A stretch of DNA of 64,000 nt from Cubamyces lactineus. Its lineage: Eukaryota; Basidiomycota; Agaricomycetes; Polyporales; Polyporaceae. A program made the position numbers and the translations under genes. Positions 11,623 through 23,650 of the stretch are shown one piece after another (the first letter of the stretch is position 1; every line of letters begins with the position of its first letter). The notes under the pieces are model-generated. The model did no database searches and was not told the DNA's origin. It saw only the letters and a program-made list of their open reading frames with translations. The stretch lies in NCBI GenBank assembly GCA_022376465.1, contig JACDTU010000022.1, forward strand, positions 421,279-485,278. The letters are read 5' to 3'.

Positions 11623-14080
11623 TCAGTTGCTGATCGTATCCTTATGACCCTTCTCGCTCTCGACTTCGCCAGGGATGTCATCGATCTGGGCCGCCGGTAA
11701 TTAACCAGGGGTGTTACCACAATAGTCCTTCTACGGTGACTCACCTTGTCCAGGTCCTCCAGGGAAGCCTTGATGATGTCCACCGCCTTCGCCAGGTCTT
11801 CCTCCGAGATGACCAGCGGCGGAGCGAATCGGATGCTGCATAAAAAGGTAAATCGCAGGTCTAGACCGTGCGCATGGCCAGACGTACATGTTGACATGTG
11901 TCGGCTTGGCGAGCACGCCCCTGCTCTTCAGCAGCAGGCAGAGCTGCCACGCCGTCCTGCCCTTGGCGCTGTTCTCCTCGTCGATTACGACGGCGTTGAG
12001 AAGTCCGCGACCACGGACTTCCTTCACGAGCGGTGACTTGAACGCACGGATGGCCGAACGGAACTTCTCGCCTAAGACCTCGGCCCGCTGAGACAGGTTC
12101 TCCTCCACAAGCACGTCTAGGGCAGTCATCGCGACTGCGCATCCAAGGGGGTTGCTGGATCTGCAGGTGAGTCATCGCCGGTGAGTGAAGGACATGCAAC
12201 GCACCCGCCGTATGTGCTACCGTGCTCCCCGGGGCGAATGCAGAGCATCACATCGCGGTCCGCCAAGACAGCAGAAACGGGGTAGACTAGGGATGATCAA
12301 AAGCTCCATCACTGAATTTCGGAGCCTCTTGACTATTGACTTACCTCCACCCGACAACGCCTTACCAAGCAGGATGACGTCCGGACGAACGTTGTCGTGC
12401 TCGCAGCATAGCATCTTGCCTGTCCGGCAGAGGCCCTGACGAGCTGCACTCAGCTTCCTATGATGACGTGCAAGGGCACAGAGGTGCTCACTGTCTGAAT
12501 CTCGTCGCAAATGAAGAGCACGTTGTGCTTCTTGCACAAGTCGCGTGCCTGCGCGAGGTAGCCCTCGGGGGGCACAACAATACTGCAAGGGCCGTTTAGA
12601 GCATGATCGGATCGAAGTAGATTCGAAGGAATGATTACCCAGCTTCACCCTGAATGGGTTCAACCAGGAAAGCTGCCGTGTTCTTCCCATGCAGCTCCAA
12701 AGCACGCGCCAGATCCGAGATCTCCCCGTACCGGATCGTCTTCACCACGCCATTATCCTCGTATTCCGGACCAACGGCGCGAAGGTAAGGCCCAAAGCCT
12801 CCGCGGCTTTCCGGATCAGTGCTCATACTATGCGCCGCGCGGGTACGAGCGAAAAGCCGCCGGGACGGAATAACAAGGAAACGGCACAATGCATCGGATG
12901 AGGACGAGTACCACGACAACGCAAAAGGTTGATTAGCCGTGCACGAAGCTTCGTCGATAGGATCTGCATCCCCACCTGATGACGCCAAGGGTTCTCCCAT
13001 GGAAGTTGCCCGCCGCGCTGAAAATAATCGCCTGGCCATCGGCAACACCCTTCTTCTCGTATGCCCACTTGCGGGCCAGCTTCAGGGCGGTTTCCACCGC
13101 TTCCGCGCCCGTGTTCATGGGCAACACCATGTCGTAGCCGAACATGTCTGTGATCTTCTGCGCGAAGCGACCGAAAACCGAGTTGTAGAATGCGCGAGAA
13201 GACAGCGTGAGCTTCTGTGCCTGCTCAATAAGAGTACCGACGATCTTGGGATGACAATGACCCTACGCCCAGCATAGTCAGCGAACAATTCAGAGGGAAA
13301 GGCCCAGGCAACAAATGCATCACACCTGGTTGACGGCACTACCAACAACAGTTAGTCAGGGAAGAAAATCGACAACGTGGTCAGAGAATACTCACGAGTA
13401 AGCGGAAAGCATGTCAATATATTCTCTCCCTTCCGGATCCCAGACTCTAGACAGATGTGAGAAAGCCACCGATCCTGACGGCGAATACACTCACTTAGCG
13501 CCCTTCGCAGATTCAAAGACGACGGGAAGAGGGTGATAGCTGCGCCGGATATGTGATGTCAGCATGCAATCGACGCCACAAACAGGTTATGGGAACGGCG
13601 AACTAGTTGTGTCTCTATGTGCTTTCACAGCTTCCGTGTTCGGAGACATACGGCATGGCTGTCAGGCGGAGGAGACCCACGAGCAATATAAGGTGTAAGT
13701 AGACATCGGTAAGTAACAGAGATGGGAGTCGCAGAACGACAATAATGAAATTCTAAATCCGTGAAGGCTCCGGTGATGCCATTCTACGTCGCCGTTCAGA
13801 GGTTAACGCCGCGTCTGTTCGGTGAACCGAGTCATACCGTCGCTGCGTAGATGCCACACTGGAGAGAAATTCGCGCCCCAAGGCGTGCGGGGTTTAGAAA
13901 GGCGGAAGTGACTCACTTGTGTGCACCATATTCGTGCTCGAGGCTGATGACCTCCGCAGAGGAGACGTGCGCGGGAGCGCGCCCATTTCCGAGGCCCTTG
14001 CCGCTCGGTTTAGCAGAGTACTTTGTCGCGTCATTGGAAGCGACGTTGGCGGAAGCTTGAGTCATTGCAGAGGGTGCCAT
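11623..14080 (-). CDS. Ornithine aminotransferase
   Basis: PLP enzyme that moves the delta-amino group of ornithine to 2-oxoglutarate, giving glutamate semialdehyde and glutamate (arginine catabolism and proline supply). Twelve exons, all phases consistent: 14080-13917, 13539-13495, 13446-13396, 13338-13326, 13262-12976, 12827-12639, 12582-12492, 12435-12345, 12286-12205, 12160-11888, 11835-11745, 11685-11623, giving 479 residues, the usual fungal size. Family blocks in order: [39 protein letters not shown], the ICDEIQT block before the cofactor lysine, LLGKALSGG with the probable PLP lysine at residue 305, HGSTYGG, and RFAPPLVI near the C terminus. Exon 4 is only 13 nt. The first intron is long (377 nt). 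No mitochondrial presequence is obvious, so it is probably cytosolic as in other fungi. Identification is firm; individual splice sites are by eye. Confidence 0.95.
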
Positions 14081-14501
14081 AATGCTGAGTGGTATAGGCT
14101 GTCTGAGCGTCGTGTGCAGCGTGCGGGGGAGTGAAAGGGGGTGAAGATGGTGGTAAGAGACAAGAAGAGGGCGTGGTCAGGCGGGGTAGAATGTGAGAAG
14201 GACCCGCCACAGCTTCCCGATATGGGCTCCGCCTATGCGAGCGTCGGCGGATCTTGGCGTCTAACTCTCGCCGTGCGGGGTAGGCCTATCACGGAGCGCC
14301 CATAACATGATGCACGCAGAGTGGCTGATGCACGCCTTTCTCACCCGCACTTCATTGTCACCCAGGACTCTCGGGACTGAATGGTGAAAGCGACCGAAAC
14401 TCGGAAGCACTACAGTAACTACATTTCACAGAACAACGTGTCATCTGGGGCCCGTTCTCGGTGGGTCCGCTCGTACGTAGACATCGACCGATAGACGGTC
14501 T
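14081..14501. promoter_or_regulatory. Upstream region of ornithine aminotransferase and 3' flank of GH115
   Basis: About 420 bp between two minus-strand genes. Read on the minus strand, the ~110 nt before the ATG at 14080 are pyrimidine-rich, as is common in basidiomycete leaders. No TATA box or other site could be assigned with confidence. Confidence 0.35.
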
Positions 14502-17500
14502 CTACACTCTGAATCTGATGCTTTCTGGGGGGCCGAGGTAGCTCGGCAGCACACCGCCCGTGTCTGCGCACATTCACTCCCTCAGCACACGATGTGGCGT
14601 AAACGAAGACTAGAAGACGAGACGCACCGATGATGATCTTCTGGACGACGACCGTAGGTTCAATCATCCAGACCTAGAGAGAGGAAACCGACATGAGGCG
14701 CCGCTTCATTCCCGTCCCATCGCTGCACGTACCTTCAGAGTATGCGCCCCAGGCTGCACCTGGAAGACCATGGGCACCTCGATGATGCTGTTCGCCACCC
14801 ACCCGTCCATTCCATCCCATCCATCGGGCAGGTTCCCCGCAGTCGCCGACGGCACGAAATACTTCGTCTGCGCCTCCCCGTCGTCTATCTGCAGCGCCAG
14901 ACCAAGCGGGCGGTCGTCACCGAGGCCGTTGAGTGCCGGCGACACAAGCGTCGTGATCGTAACGTTGCCGCCTTGCGCGACAGTGTTGAACAGGTAGAAG
15001 TCATACTCGCTGTCGCATCGTTGTCAGCACAGTCGTTCATGCTCCACGTCGGTACGCCTAGCGTCCCGAATAGAAGACGTACATGCTGGGACCAGTGCCG
15101 GCGGTGAAGTTCAGCTCATCGCCGCCGCGGGGCCAAGGCGTCACGCCAGAGAGCGTCCGGCCAAGACCCGGCAGCTCTGTCCAGGTGAGGCCCTTCACAG
15201 TCGTGTTCCGAGCCGCATGAGCTGCTTCAATCGATACCGTACCATCACCCTCGACGAAACCTGCGGCAGCGTAAGCGACGTGAGCTGAAACGAAGGCCGT
15301 GGCGCTTGCCTTTGAAGTCGCTCGGGGCGACCGTGTGGTTTGCAATGAGAGTCACAGACACCACCACCGTCGGGGACGGATAGCCGGGGGGAACGACTGA
15401 GCGCCATTCCTGGAATTGGGTCGGAGCCGTCGCATTAAAGATGAGGTGTGCCGCCTCAACCCCCTTCACCTGATCCCAGTCGACGTCAAGGAACACCCGT
15501 TGGTCGGGGTGGTCCGTAGAGAGTGAACCCGAGGTGGGCGAGATCTTCACCCAAGATACATTGCTCGTCACCTTGAAGTCGAACCCGTGGATACCACCGA
15601 GCGCGACGTCCACATAGCGGTTTCCTGCGGGTACGTACGGGTCGATGGTCATGGTGGGATCGGAGCAGCCGTATCCCGCAGGACAGTTGTGGATGTTATC
15701 GCCAGGCCTGCGTGCATTGTGAGCTGTCTGAGCTGTCTAGAGTATGAATAGAAACAATCACCAAGCACCCTGGGTGCCCTCAGGTATGATCCGCATGGCA
15801 CCGTTTCGAGGCATCTTCTTAGACTGCACTTTCGTGACATAAGGCATCCTAAGAGGACCTTGGTTAGACATGCTGTTGGTTACCATCTCCGAGCACCATG
15901 TCAACACTCACGAGTTCACCTGAGGCTCCTGCCAATAGTCCGGGAAATACGTGACATGCGTCTGGTCCATCATATGGTTCCTGTCAAATTGTCAGTCTAC
16001 TTCCTTCAACAAGGCACATCGAGTGCTGTACCATTTGCCTATCAAGAGAAAATAAGTACCATGCATTGAGGAGGGTTTCATTGCCATTTACCATCAAGAA
16101 TGCCATGGTAGTCGAGCTCCAGCGCGTAGTCCTGCTCGAACAAGTACTCGACCTGAGCCAAGTAATCGTTTGCGCTAACGCGTCCCTGCCAAGCGTGCAG
16201 GTTGTTCAGGCCGGCCGCGATGTACATGTGCGTGAGGATGAGCGACGCGTGTACGGGGTGGTAGACCAGCTGGAAGAACGCTGGCTTGGTCTGCGACGGG
16301 AGCTTGTTGTAGATGCGCGTCGACGAGACGTTCAGGTTCTGCAGCATAGTGAGCACATTCTCGGCCCTACAAATGGTACATGCCCAAATGTCAGTTGAAC
16401 GTCCGAAGCGTGTGATATCTGGCCAGAAGGACGCACTCGCGGTAGTTTGTCAAGCTGTAGATAGTCGAGTTCATAAGCTCCGGCTTGCGCCTCGCGTTGT
16501 GGCGCGTGAGGTTGTGGATGATCCCAGCAACCTCAGCAGCATCCGAGTCGTCCAGGTCGAACTCGCGCTTCGCCCAGCTGTGCACGAAGCTGCCGATGTT
16601 CGTGGGGGTCCAGCGGTCAGCGTCCCAAGCATATGTGAGGAAGAACTCCGAGTGCATCTCGTACGGCTTGAGGTCGCCGACGTTGAGCACCCAGATCCGT
16701 GTCGCGTCGCGAGCGACGGCGGCGGACATTTGTTCGAATGTCTGGTAGCAGGGGTTAAGCGTCGAAGGCTCTCGTAGTTAGGGTGACAGTACCTTCTCAA
16801 TCTGGCTACTCTAGATACGGATAGAGAGCATTCAGCACGTGGATTACACAGTGACTTCGGTTTTACTCACGGTTATCCACTTGTAGTCTCTAGGCTGGCC
16901 GACGTAGTCCACCTATCAAGAGGTCAGTATGAACTTCCCCGAAAGGAGTTGAAAATGAGATACATACGTGATAGTAGACACCAGCGCCTCCAGTCCGGTT
17001 GCGCTCGCTCACCAGCGGATAGCGGCGGATGTTGCCCCAGCTACACTGACATCAGCACCTCCGCACAACTAGCTTGTCAAAGTGAACTCACTTGTCATCG
17101 GACCACAGCAAAGTCACATCGTCCGGGACTTGCATACCATCCTCGTAGTACCCCTGGACCTCCTTGTCTGTTGCAACAGCGCTGAGTGCATTGCAAGGAC
17201 GTAAGGATGAAGTCAGACGTACATAGCGTCCACACTTGGGGAATGGTCGTAACATCCGTAACGTTGAAGACGTTCATCAAGATCCCTCGCTGGTCCTTGA
17301 TGGCCTTTTCCAAGAGCGGGATGCCCTCTCCAGCAGGAAGAGGCACTGTATTCGGACGATCAACGGCGATCCAGAACCCAAGGTCTCACCAAAGACTTAC
17401 AATCACCTACGCGTTCATAGTCAGTAATTCATCTACACCAACCACAGGGTTCGGCACACTCACCAGCTCCACGCATACCGATCGTGATCATGTTCTCATA

Positions 17501-18775
17501 GTTCTTCGAGCGCTCGGCACCCTCGACCCAATAGTTGTAGATGTTCTGCGCGTTCACCGAGTAATCCCAAGGGCCCGTGCCCAACAAGTCCCACTCGACA
17601 GGGGTCGAACGCATGAGGGGTTCCTCGTGACTCGTGCCCATAACGATGCCATACCAGTCCGCCAACGGCTGGTTCAGCGGATCGTCGAGGCCGAAGCCGC
17701 TGGAAGACCGCGAAGTCAGTACGGAGAGACGCGATCACGTGATAGAAGCAAGCATACCTCGCCCACATGGCTGCATGTCCAATTCGCGTTTAGAACGCGT
17801 CCCAAAAGGCTATTTAGGAGGAGACATACCTGGCCAAAGATAGTTGCCCTTCAAGCGAAGAATCAGCTCGAACCTGTGTGACAACCGGTCAGAAGTTGTG
17901 ATGAGGAGACAACTACGAGTTTACTCACAGCTTAGTGTAGAAGAAATGGTTGAAGGGCGAGCCTGTGAGTGGAGCTCCGGTACCGTTGGTGAACTTCCCG
18001 AAGGCCCAGTTTTGAAGGCAGGGTTGTTCGTCGTTGAGGAAGATAGCGCGGTACTTGACCGTCGGGACGCCGTGCGAGCATCCAGACGAGTCGACAAATA
18101 GCTCTGTGTGCTTTGTCGCGGGAACATCCGCCCACCTGATGCAACTGTCAACCCAGATCCAAACTAGTCTGATGAATAGCTCCCGTACCAGTACCACGGA
18201 GAGACGCCTATGTTGCGACTTCGAAGTGAGCGCCGAAGCAAACATCCTAATGCAGTGAACCACGTACCGAACTGTTCGGAGTGATCGTACAACGAGTAGA
18301 TCGTACCCCGCTTGTCCGCGCCGATCATGACATACGCGCTCTTGATGCCAGGAAGAGGATTCGCGACTTCCTTGGTCAAGTACGCCTCCCACTTGCCCTG
18401 GATGGAGGATACGTCGAGCTTCGTCCGGTTGACGACCTCGTCGATGAGAGACGATTTACCCAGAGTGCCGACGATGATGACGCTGGAGCCATAGGACGAG
18501 TAGGACGGGTGGGGAGACGTGACGTTCTTCAGCGCCGGCTTCACTCCCGTCACTTGCTCGATATCAGACGCGAAGTCGAACGCGGTGCGCTGGACGCCAG
18601 GCCATTCGTCCGGGGAGAGGATGATCGGCGTCGCCTTGCGATTTTGGACGACAGGGAAAGTGGAGTGCGAAGACTTGAACGCGACGCAGGTGGGTTGGCC
18701 GATAGCCAGGACGTTGCTTGCGAATGCGAGCAAGCTGCAGAGAGCAAGGCTTGCCCAGCGATACCGAGCAGCCAT
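14502..18775 (-). CDS. GH115 xylan alpha-1,2-glucuronidase, secreted
   Basis: Hydrolyses alpha-1,2-linked (4-O-methyl)glucuronic acid from glucuronoxylan outside the cell. Twenty-two exons, all phases consistent, give 1022 residues, normal for the family: 18775-18268, 18207-18189, 18135-17929, 17873-17830, 17770-17758, 17699-17464, 17406-17401, 17345-17223, 17167-17092, 17040-16968, 16912-16871, 16810-16793, 16741-16437, 16366-16092, 16038-16032, 15980-15912, 15848-15762, 15707-15310, 15260-15083, 15009-14733, 14673-14628, 14563-14502. Residues 1-24 look like a signal peptide. Family blocks: VIIVGTLGKSSLIDEVV, DHSEQFGVSPWYWWADVP, WPAMWAS, LADWYGIVMGTSHEEPLMR, MRGAGD, LLWSDDNWGN, YHVDYVGQPRDYKW, LDGKWNHMMDQTH and the C-terminal VWMIEPTVVVQKII. 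Five exons are microexons of 6-19 nt. One intron (15261-15309) uses a GC donor. It fits a white-rot lifestyle. Confidence 0.93.
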
Positions 18776-18833
18776 TGCGTAGCACGAGTCGTAAGCTGAT
18801 GCAGACCCGACGAAGGTGGATCTCGCTCCACCC

Positions 18834-18841
18834 TTTTTATA
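18834..18841 (-). promoter_or_regulatory. TATA box of the GH115 gene
   Basis: On the minus strand the sequence reads GTATAAAAAGGG, centred about 62 nt before the GH115 start codon. The spacing suits a TATA box with a short 5' leader. Confidence 0.6.
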
Positions 18842-19656
18842 CGTTCGTGAACTCTACGTACTCGCTCGGCGCTCTGACCACTCAGTCGTGTTTCGGTCCT
18901 TGTGACCACGATGATGACGGAAGGAGTGCAGAAGCCTCAGACCTGACGACCCTTCAGGAACGCGAAGGTGCATGCACGAGGGGTGGCTGGACTCACGTCG
19001 CCGACCACGGCAAGTGTGCACGTTCAAGGTTGTCGCACTTTGCGGAGCTCGTCGAGGAAGGAAAGGATAGACTTTGTTTCCGGCGAGCCGTAGTCGAAGA
19101 CTTGTCACCTGAACGCTCGGACATCACGCGGTTATGCAGAAGGCGTGTCGGCGGGGGCGGCTGTACGCCGGGTAGACGACTGGCGAAGAACGACTACAGA
19201 AAGGCAGGACGACCTGCAGGTATCGGAAGACCGAACGGGAGCACTTACCATCAAATGGGCTGATCACTTGGCCACAAAAGTGCACGTCCCGTATGTCATA
19301 GGACCCATTCGGTGTGTGTCGGCTGTCGACGACTCTGATTCGGAATCGCACCGCAGCTAGTCTGCTTTCAAAATCAAGTACAACGACACAGTTGTGGCTC
19401 ACACCGAGGAATGATCACCACTAGAGCGGCCCGGGCGGCAAGCAAGCCGAACGCACCAACGGGCTTCATCCAATCGGGAATATGCTGGGTTTGGTAGAAC
19501 AGCGGTCGAAGAAACGAATGACGATTGACTGGGATACTAAATAGGGAAGTGTCCAAAGATAGCACAGGTATCTGAAACCGTCCTCGAAAGCTACCCGAAG
19601 TCAGCAGACGCAAAGGATGAGCGAGAAGTCAGGCTCACCTAGGAAACACGCAGAGC
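18842..19656. other. Intergenic with unresolved ORF fragments
   Basis: Contains the upstream region of GH115. A 79-codon minus ORF at 19374-19613 includes a hydrophobic stretch (VGAFGLLAARAALVVII) and might be an exon of the next minus-strand gene, but I could not connect it with valid splice sites. Confidence 0.3.
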
Positions 19657-20178
19657 TTATGCCTTCGGCGGCGGAGGCGGGGGCTCGTCCGCGTCCGCCG
19701 CGAAGACTAGCGTAGACTGTTGCAGTTCACTATCGGCCGAATTGATTGCCTTCCGCAAACGGTCCGCCGTAACCGCGAGTGGCTCGTCTTCTCCAACTCG
19801 CTCATTGTCGTCGTCGTAGTCGTCGTCGAGGAACTCTCGCGCGGACGGCCCCTCATCTAGTGATAGTCGAATGCGACCTTCGCTATTAGGTATGATGCCC
19901 AATCTGCAAGGAATACGAAATAAGCGGAGTCCATTGGTCCATAGTGTGAATTCCACGAACTGGTGTGCCACAACACTCCGGAGCTGAGATGCACGGCGCC
20001 ATAGCAGGAAGACCGCGCAGAGCATGCACGTGGTGAGAAGGAACATAAGGAGGTCATTCCCTATGGGTTCAGGCTTGGTGGATGGACGGGGTTCTGAACT
20101 TCGGTAAGCGATCAGTACGAAAGTTGAGCATTGAAGATACGCCGCCTGAGAACTACTTGGGCCTAGCGGGACCAGCAT
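19657..20178 (-). CDS. Small acidic membrane protein, unknown function
   Basis: A 173-codon single-exon model that I do not recognise. One clear hydrophobic segment (LLMFLLTTCMLCAVFLLW, about residues 44-61) is followed by a basic patch (RRASQLR) and an acidic C-terminal region (EFLDDDYDDDNE, then a PPPPPPKA end). A short intron around 19905 is possible. The ATG at 20178 is the first in an open frame; upstream exons cannot be excluded. Confidence 0.5.
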   Translation of the reverse strand: MLVPLGPSSSQAAYLQCSTFVLIAYRSSEPRPSTKPEPIGNDLLMFLLTTCMLCAVFLLWRRASQLRSVVAHQFVEFTLWTNGLRLFRIPCRLGIIPNSEGRIRLSLDEGPSAREFLDDDYDDDNERVGEDEPLAVTADRLRKAINSADSELQQSTLVFAADADEPPPPPPKA

Positions 20179-20808
20179 GGCAAGGTGGGCTCACAGCGCC
20201 TTGCAAAGGATGCCAAGGCTCTAACTCGTACACAAGTTGCCCTGGCCTCTGATCAAACAACGTGCATACTCCCGTAGGACACTGCGATCGGCAGTATTGA
20301 GGTCAGATAGCTACACATATAATGAGCAAAGGGTGTATTATAACCTTGCGTAGAGGCCTTCGCCTAATATCTTTACGTGTGTCCGATGTTATATGATCTC
20401 ATTGCAAGGAGCTATGAGCACCGTGCTGCGCACGAGAGCGGTCCCACAAGACCGGGGTGCATTCCCATCAGACGGCGGAATAGCGTACCTGCGATCGTGG
20501 TTAACACTGGCATATTGTGTCTTTTAAGAGAAACAGCTCCGGAGGTTGCACTGAGGTTCGGAAAGGAGTGACCAGGGTGAATGCGAGATGGGGATGAAGG
20601 TGCTAGTAGTGGTTGCTGCTGTCAAGGACTGAAGCAACGCGAAGACAGTCAGTGCCGACTTGTCGAAGACGCGGCAGGCTGTTCTTGCCACGTGTCGGTG
20701 GCTGCACCACAGCGCCCGTTCCCCCAAGTACCAAGTCACCAACTACCACGCAGGTATTGCGCTTCAGCAACTGCCGACAAGAGCCTATAATACGGGCAAA
20801 GATACTCA
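20179..20808. other. Intergenic region between divergent genes
   Basis: About 630 bp between the minus-strand gene ending its 5' side at 20178 and the plus-strand kinase starting at 20809. It probably holds both promoters. No specific motif recognised. Confidence 0.35.
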
Positions 20809-21935
20809 ATGTCCACGGGGAACCCACCATGGTACGAGACAGACGAGGATGGCCAAATAACGATCCTCGAGGTGCCTGCACGGCTCAAGTCTCACCCTGA
20901 AGTTCTTCGTCGGGGTTTCGAGCTCGAGCCTGCTTATCCCTGCAAGATAGTATGTTGAATTATCCCCATTTTCCCAAGAGGATATTCACAAAATGTTACA
21001 CAGGGCGTTGTATACAGGACATCCCTGCTAAAGGAACCTCTATATCATATTAAGATACTGGACACCGATACCCAGGAGGCAGCAATGTTTCAACTACTCT
21101 CGCGTCGTCTTGACCCTCGGAATCATACCATTCCGGGAGAGCTGACATCTCCTGAGGCTGGACATCCTCTTCTGATTACACCATCATTGTCCGACTTTGG
21201 ATCCCTGATAGGACTGAATGCGCCATTATCTCGCACATTGCCCATGTTCCTACAGCTGATAGAGGTTCGTACGGTTGGAGTCATGCTCTCTGATGGGTCG
21301 AGTAATATCGTGCTTTCAGGGTATCGAATATATGCACAGCTTGCATATAGCGCACATGGTATGACGCTTCTTCCCTGGTCGTGTTGTAGGACGATGTCAC
21401 TCAGAGCTGGCTCAGGATATATGCCCGGGTAACGTTGTTGCTGCCGCCCGAAACATAGGCCAACGCTACCCTGATGTAGAGCCTGGGAAGGCCTACCTCA
21501 TTGACTTTGGATCGTCACTTCAGTTCACCCTCGGGCCTGGATCACAGCCTGCTATCGTTCTACCTCCCAGCCAATTTCGCTTGGAGTATGATATCACATA
21601 CTTCGATCCGTACTCTTGGGACGTATATTGCGCCGCACTTACGATGCAGCGTACAATGGAGGTGCGTCTTATCCGTCCATCATACGTGTTATATCGACAG
21701 ACATGGCATGCCTTTCAAGACGTATTACGGACGTCACCCGCCGCTTATTGCCCGACTATACGCTAGTTGGCTTGAAGGCAAGGAACGTGGATGTACGACA
21801 GTCTGCCACTGCCGTCCTACAGCCCGTCGAGCACGTCAAGTTCTGACCGGCATTGTGTGGGGTGTCCGTGCATGGGAGTTCCTCAAGAACGTTTTATACA
21901 ACCTCAAAGCGCTGCGACTACCACTTCTCTCGTAA
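20809..21935 (+). CDS. Protein kinase-like protein of the fungal HMDxxxxN type
   Basis: Exons 20809-20949, 21004-21264, 21320-21358, 21416-21661 and 21720-21935 give 300 residues; every intron is 54-58 nt and phase 0. Kinase signatures: a possible ATP-binding Lys64 in YHIKIL; the catalytic loop AHMDICPGN, with Asp148 and Asn153, where HMD replaces HRD and an intron falls between M and D; and the metal-binding Asp177 in IDFG. The C-lobe block LDPYSWDVYC of related basidiomycete proteins appears here as FDPYSWDVYC. The stretch DPRNHTIP before the hinge is also typical. The glycine-rich loop is not obvious, so activity is uncertain. The ATG at 20809 follows an in-frame stop at 20788. Such genes are commonly multi-copy in Agaricomycetes; function unknown. 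Confidence 0.85.
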
Positions 21936-22280
21936 TACAATATACCCCATGATGTTCTGTCTCCATCCACGCCAGAGTAGCGGGATACCCTCCCTTGAAG
22001 GCGTCACATCGCCACATTGCTATGTCTTGGCTTCTCACCTCCAAGATCTTGTAACAGAGGATCTACTTTCGGCTACGTGATGAAACATGGACCATTCTTC
22101 TGTAATGATCGTCAGCAAGTGCCATCCGTAGTTGAGTGGTGGCTTCACGTACAGCGTACAACGTTCAACTTCATGTCAACTGCAATATCCTTGACGTATC
22201 CGGGCGCAGACGTCTTGCGTGCTGTCATAAGAGTCAGCGTTGACGGCCACCAATTGTACATGCATCACTCACTCCTCAAA
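21936..22280. other. Intergenic between convergent genes
   Basis: About 345 bp separating the 3' ends of the kinase gene and the minus-strand small gene. Nothing recognised. Confidence 0.4.
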
Positions 22281-22655
22281 CTATGCATAATTCCTTGCAT
22301 CAAGCGTCCACGCCGCCTTCCCAGAGTTTGGATCGTTGATGATAGTGTACAAGGCCCCAATGACCGCCCTCCGGTTGACCGTGACAGCATCCACGGGGTT
22401 GATTATCCAGATTGTCCATTCCCGTTCGCTTCCTAGGCCATCCGAAGTGAGCCACTTGACTTTGTAGCCGATGCCTGCGAAGGCAGTCCCGAGTTGGGAG
22501 TAGCCGAGCTTCACGAATGCAAACTTCCGACCATCGTATACAAATTCCTTTGTATGCGTTTGGATCGTCCGATCGAAGTACTGCACTTCGTTCAGATTGC
22601 TGACTTGGTCGGCAATATATTGGAAAGCAGCTGCTAGATCGGGACTGAGAGGCAT
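22281..22655 (-). CDS. Hypothetical protein, 124 aa
   Basis: Single-exon ORF that I do not recognise. It has protein-like composition with alternating strands, for example KFAFVKLGYSQLGTAFAGIG and EWTIWIINPVDAV, and no signal peptide or membrane segment. The ATG at 22655 follows a short leader. An upstream exon cannot be excluded. Confidence 0.5.
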   Translation of the reverse strand: MPLSPDLAAAFQYIADQVSNLNEVQYFDRTIQTHTKEFVYDGRKFAFVKLGYSQLGTAFAGIGYKVKWLTSDGLGSEREWTIWIINPVDAVTVNRRAVIGALYTIINDPNSGKAAWTLDARNYA

Positions 22656-23239
22656 GGCGATAGTAGCGTATGTCGGTTAGGTGCAACTCGTAGCTGGGGG
22701 GATACTGATTGCGAGCAGCAGTGAGCACTGATGAGAAGCCAGATATCTAATGCGGACCCGGAGTCGTGCTCGTGCGCGCGCAATCTCAACTCCGACGCGT
22801 CATCGGCCTGCCCAATACCCTATACCTTTCGTCCGGGTGTCTCTTACTATTAGTATGCTAGATTGCCAGGCTATCGTGAGTGTGTATCGCATGAAACGGA
22901 GGGGTTGGGGCGAGAACATCGTCCGGACAACACACTGGCAAGCGTGCAGACTCGAGAACAAGAAATTACACAAAGTACAGTAGGATGTCTGGACGACATG
23001 AGACAAAGGAACGTCCAACGTGAACAAGCATGCCAATCCCAGTAATAAGTAACGTGACCTCGCCTACCTCCAGGTAAGTCTTACCGATATCCTCGCTAGA
23101 CATGACACCAGCGACAATCTAGCCCATAAAACCATAGCCCATAAAAACCATAGCTACAGTAAGTAGTTCGGAACAGTCAAGAGCACATACAGAGCGTCGA
23201 TCGAACATAGCAGGGCGTCCACGTCGGACGTCAGAATGG
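22656..23239. other. Intergenic
   Basis: About 580 bp, probably the promoter of the 22281-22655 gene. Near 23119 the sequence TAGCCCATAAAACCA is repeated in tandem with one extra A. No gene seen. Confidence 0.35.
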
Positions 23240-23650
23240 TCATGACGGCGTGTACGCAGGGGGCAGCTCGTCGTCCTCCGCTGCTAAGACGTGTCTCAAA
23301 TCGCTCGCAGACGGGCTCGAATACAGCACCCCCGCGATGGACGGTCCGCCGCTGCTCGACCCCGCCTCCGACGACGACGCGCCCGGCCCCGGAGTGTGCG
23401 GTCTGCTCGCGTTCTGCTGGAACGCCGCGGGATCCTTGCGGTCCCCCGCCCCAGTGACGCTCGACCCCGCCCCGGGGGACTGCACGTCCATCGAGCCCTG
23501 GCGCGCGGCAGCAGCCATCGCGAGCGCCTTTTGTGAAGGCAGGACGGCGGGGAATTGTGGACGCGGGAGCGAGGGCGAGGATGCTGAGCTTGAGAGGCCG
23601 GGGATGAACATGAGGCCGTGGTCGCCTGCTTGTGCCATCGCGACTGACAC
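23240..23650 (-). CDS. Small Pro/Ser-rich protein with C-terminal PPAY motif
   Basis: A 136-codon ORF, low complexity and probably disordered. N-terminal FIPGLSSSASSPSLPRPQF is followed by Gln/Ala-rich and Gly/Ser-rich stretches, then AEDDELPPAYTPS at the very end. PPAY is a PPxY motif of the kind bound by WW domains (for example Rsp5-type ubiquitin ligases), so an adaptor role is possible but inferred only. The GC content matches the neighbouring genes. The start may be the ATG at 23650 or the internal ATG five codons later. Confidence 0.5.
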   Translation of the reverse strand: MSVAMAQAGDHGLMFIPGLSSSASSPSLPRPQFPAVLPSQKALAMAAAARQGSMDVQSPGAGSSVTGAGDRKDPAAFQQNASRPHTPGPGASSSEAGSSSGGPSIAGVLYSSPSASDLRHVLAAEDDELPPAYTPS

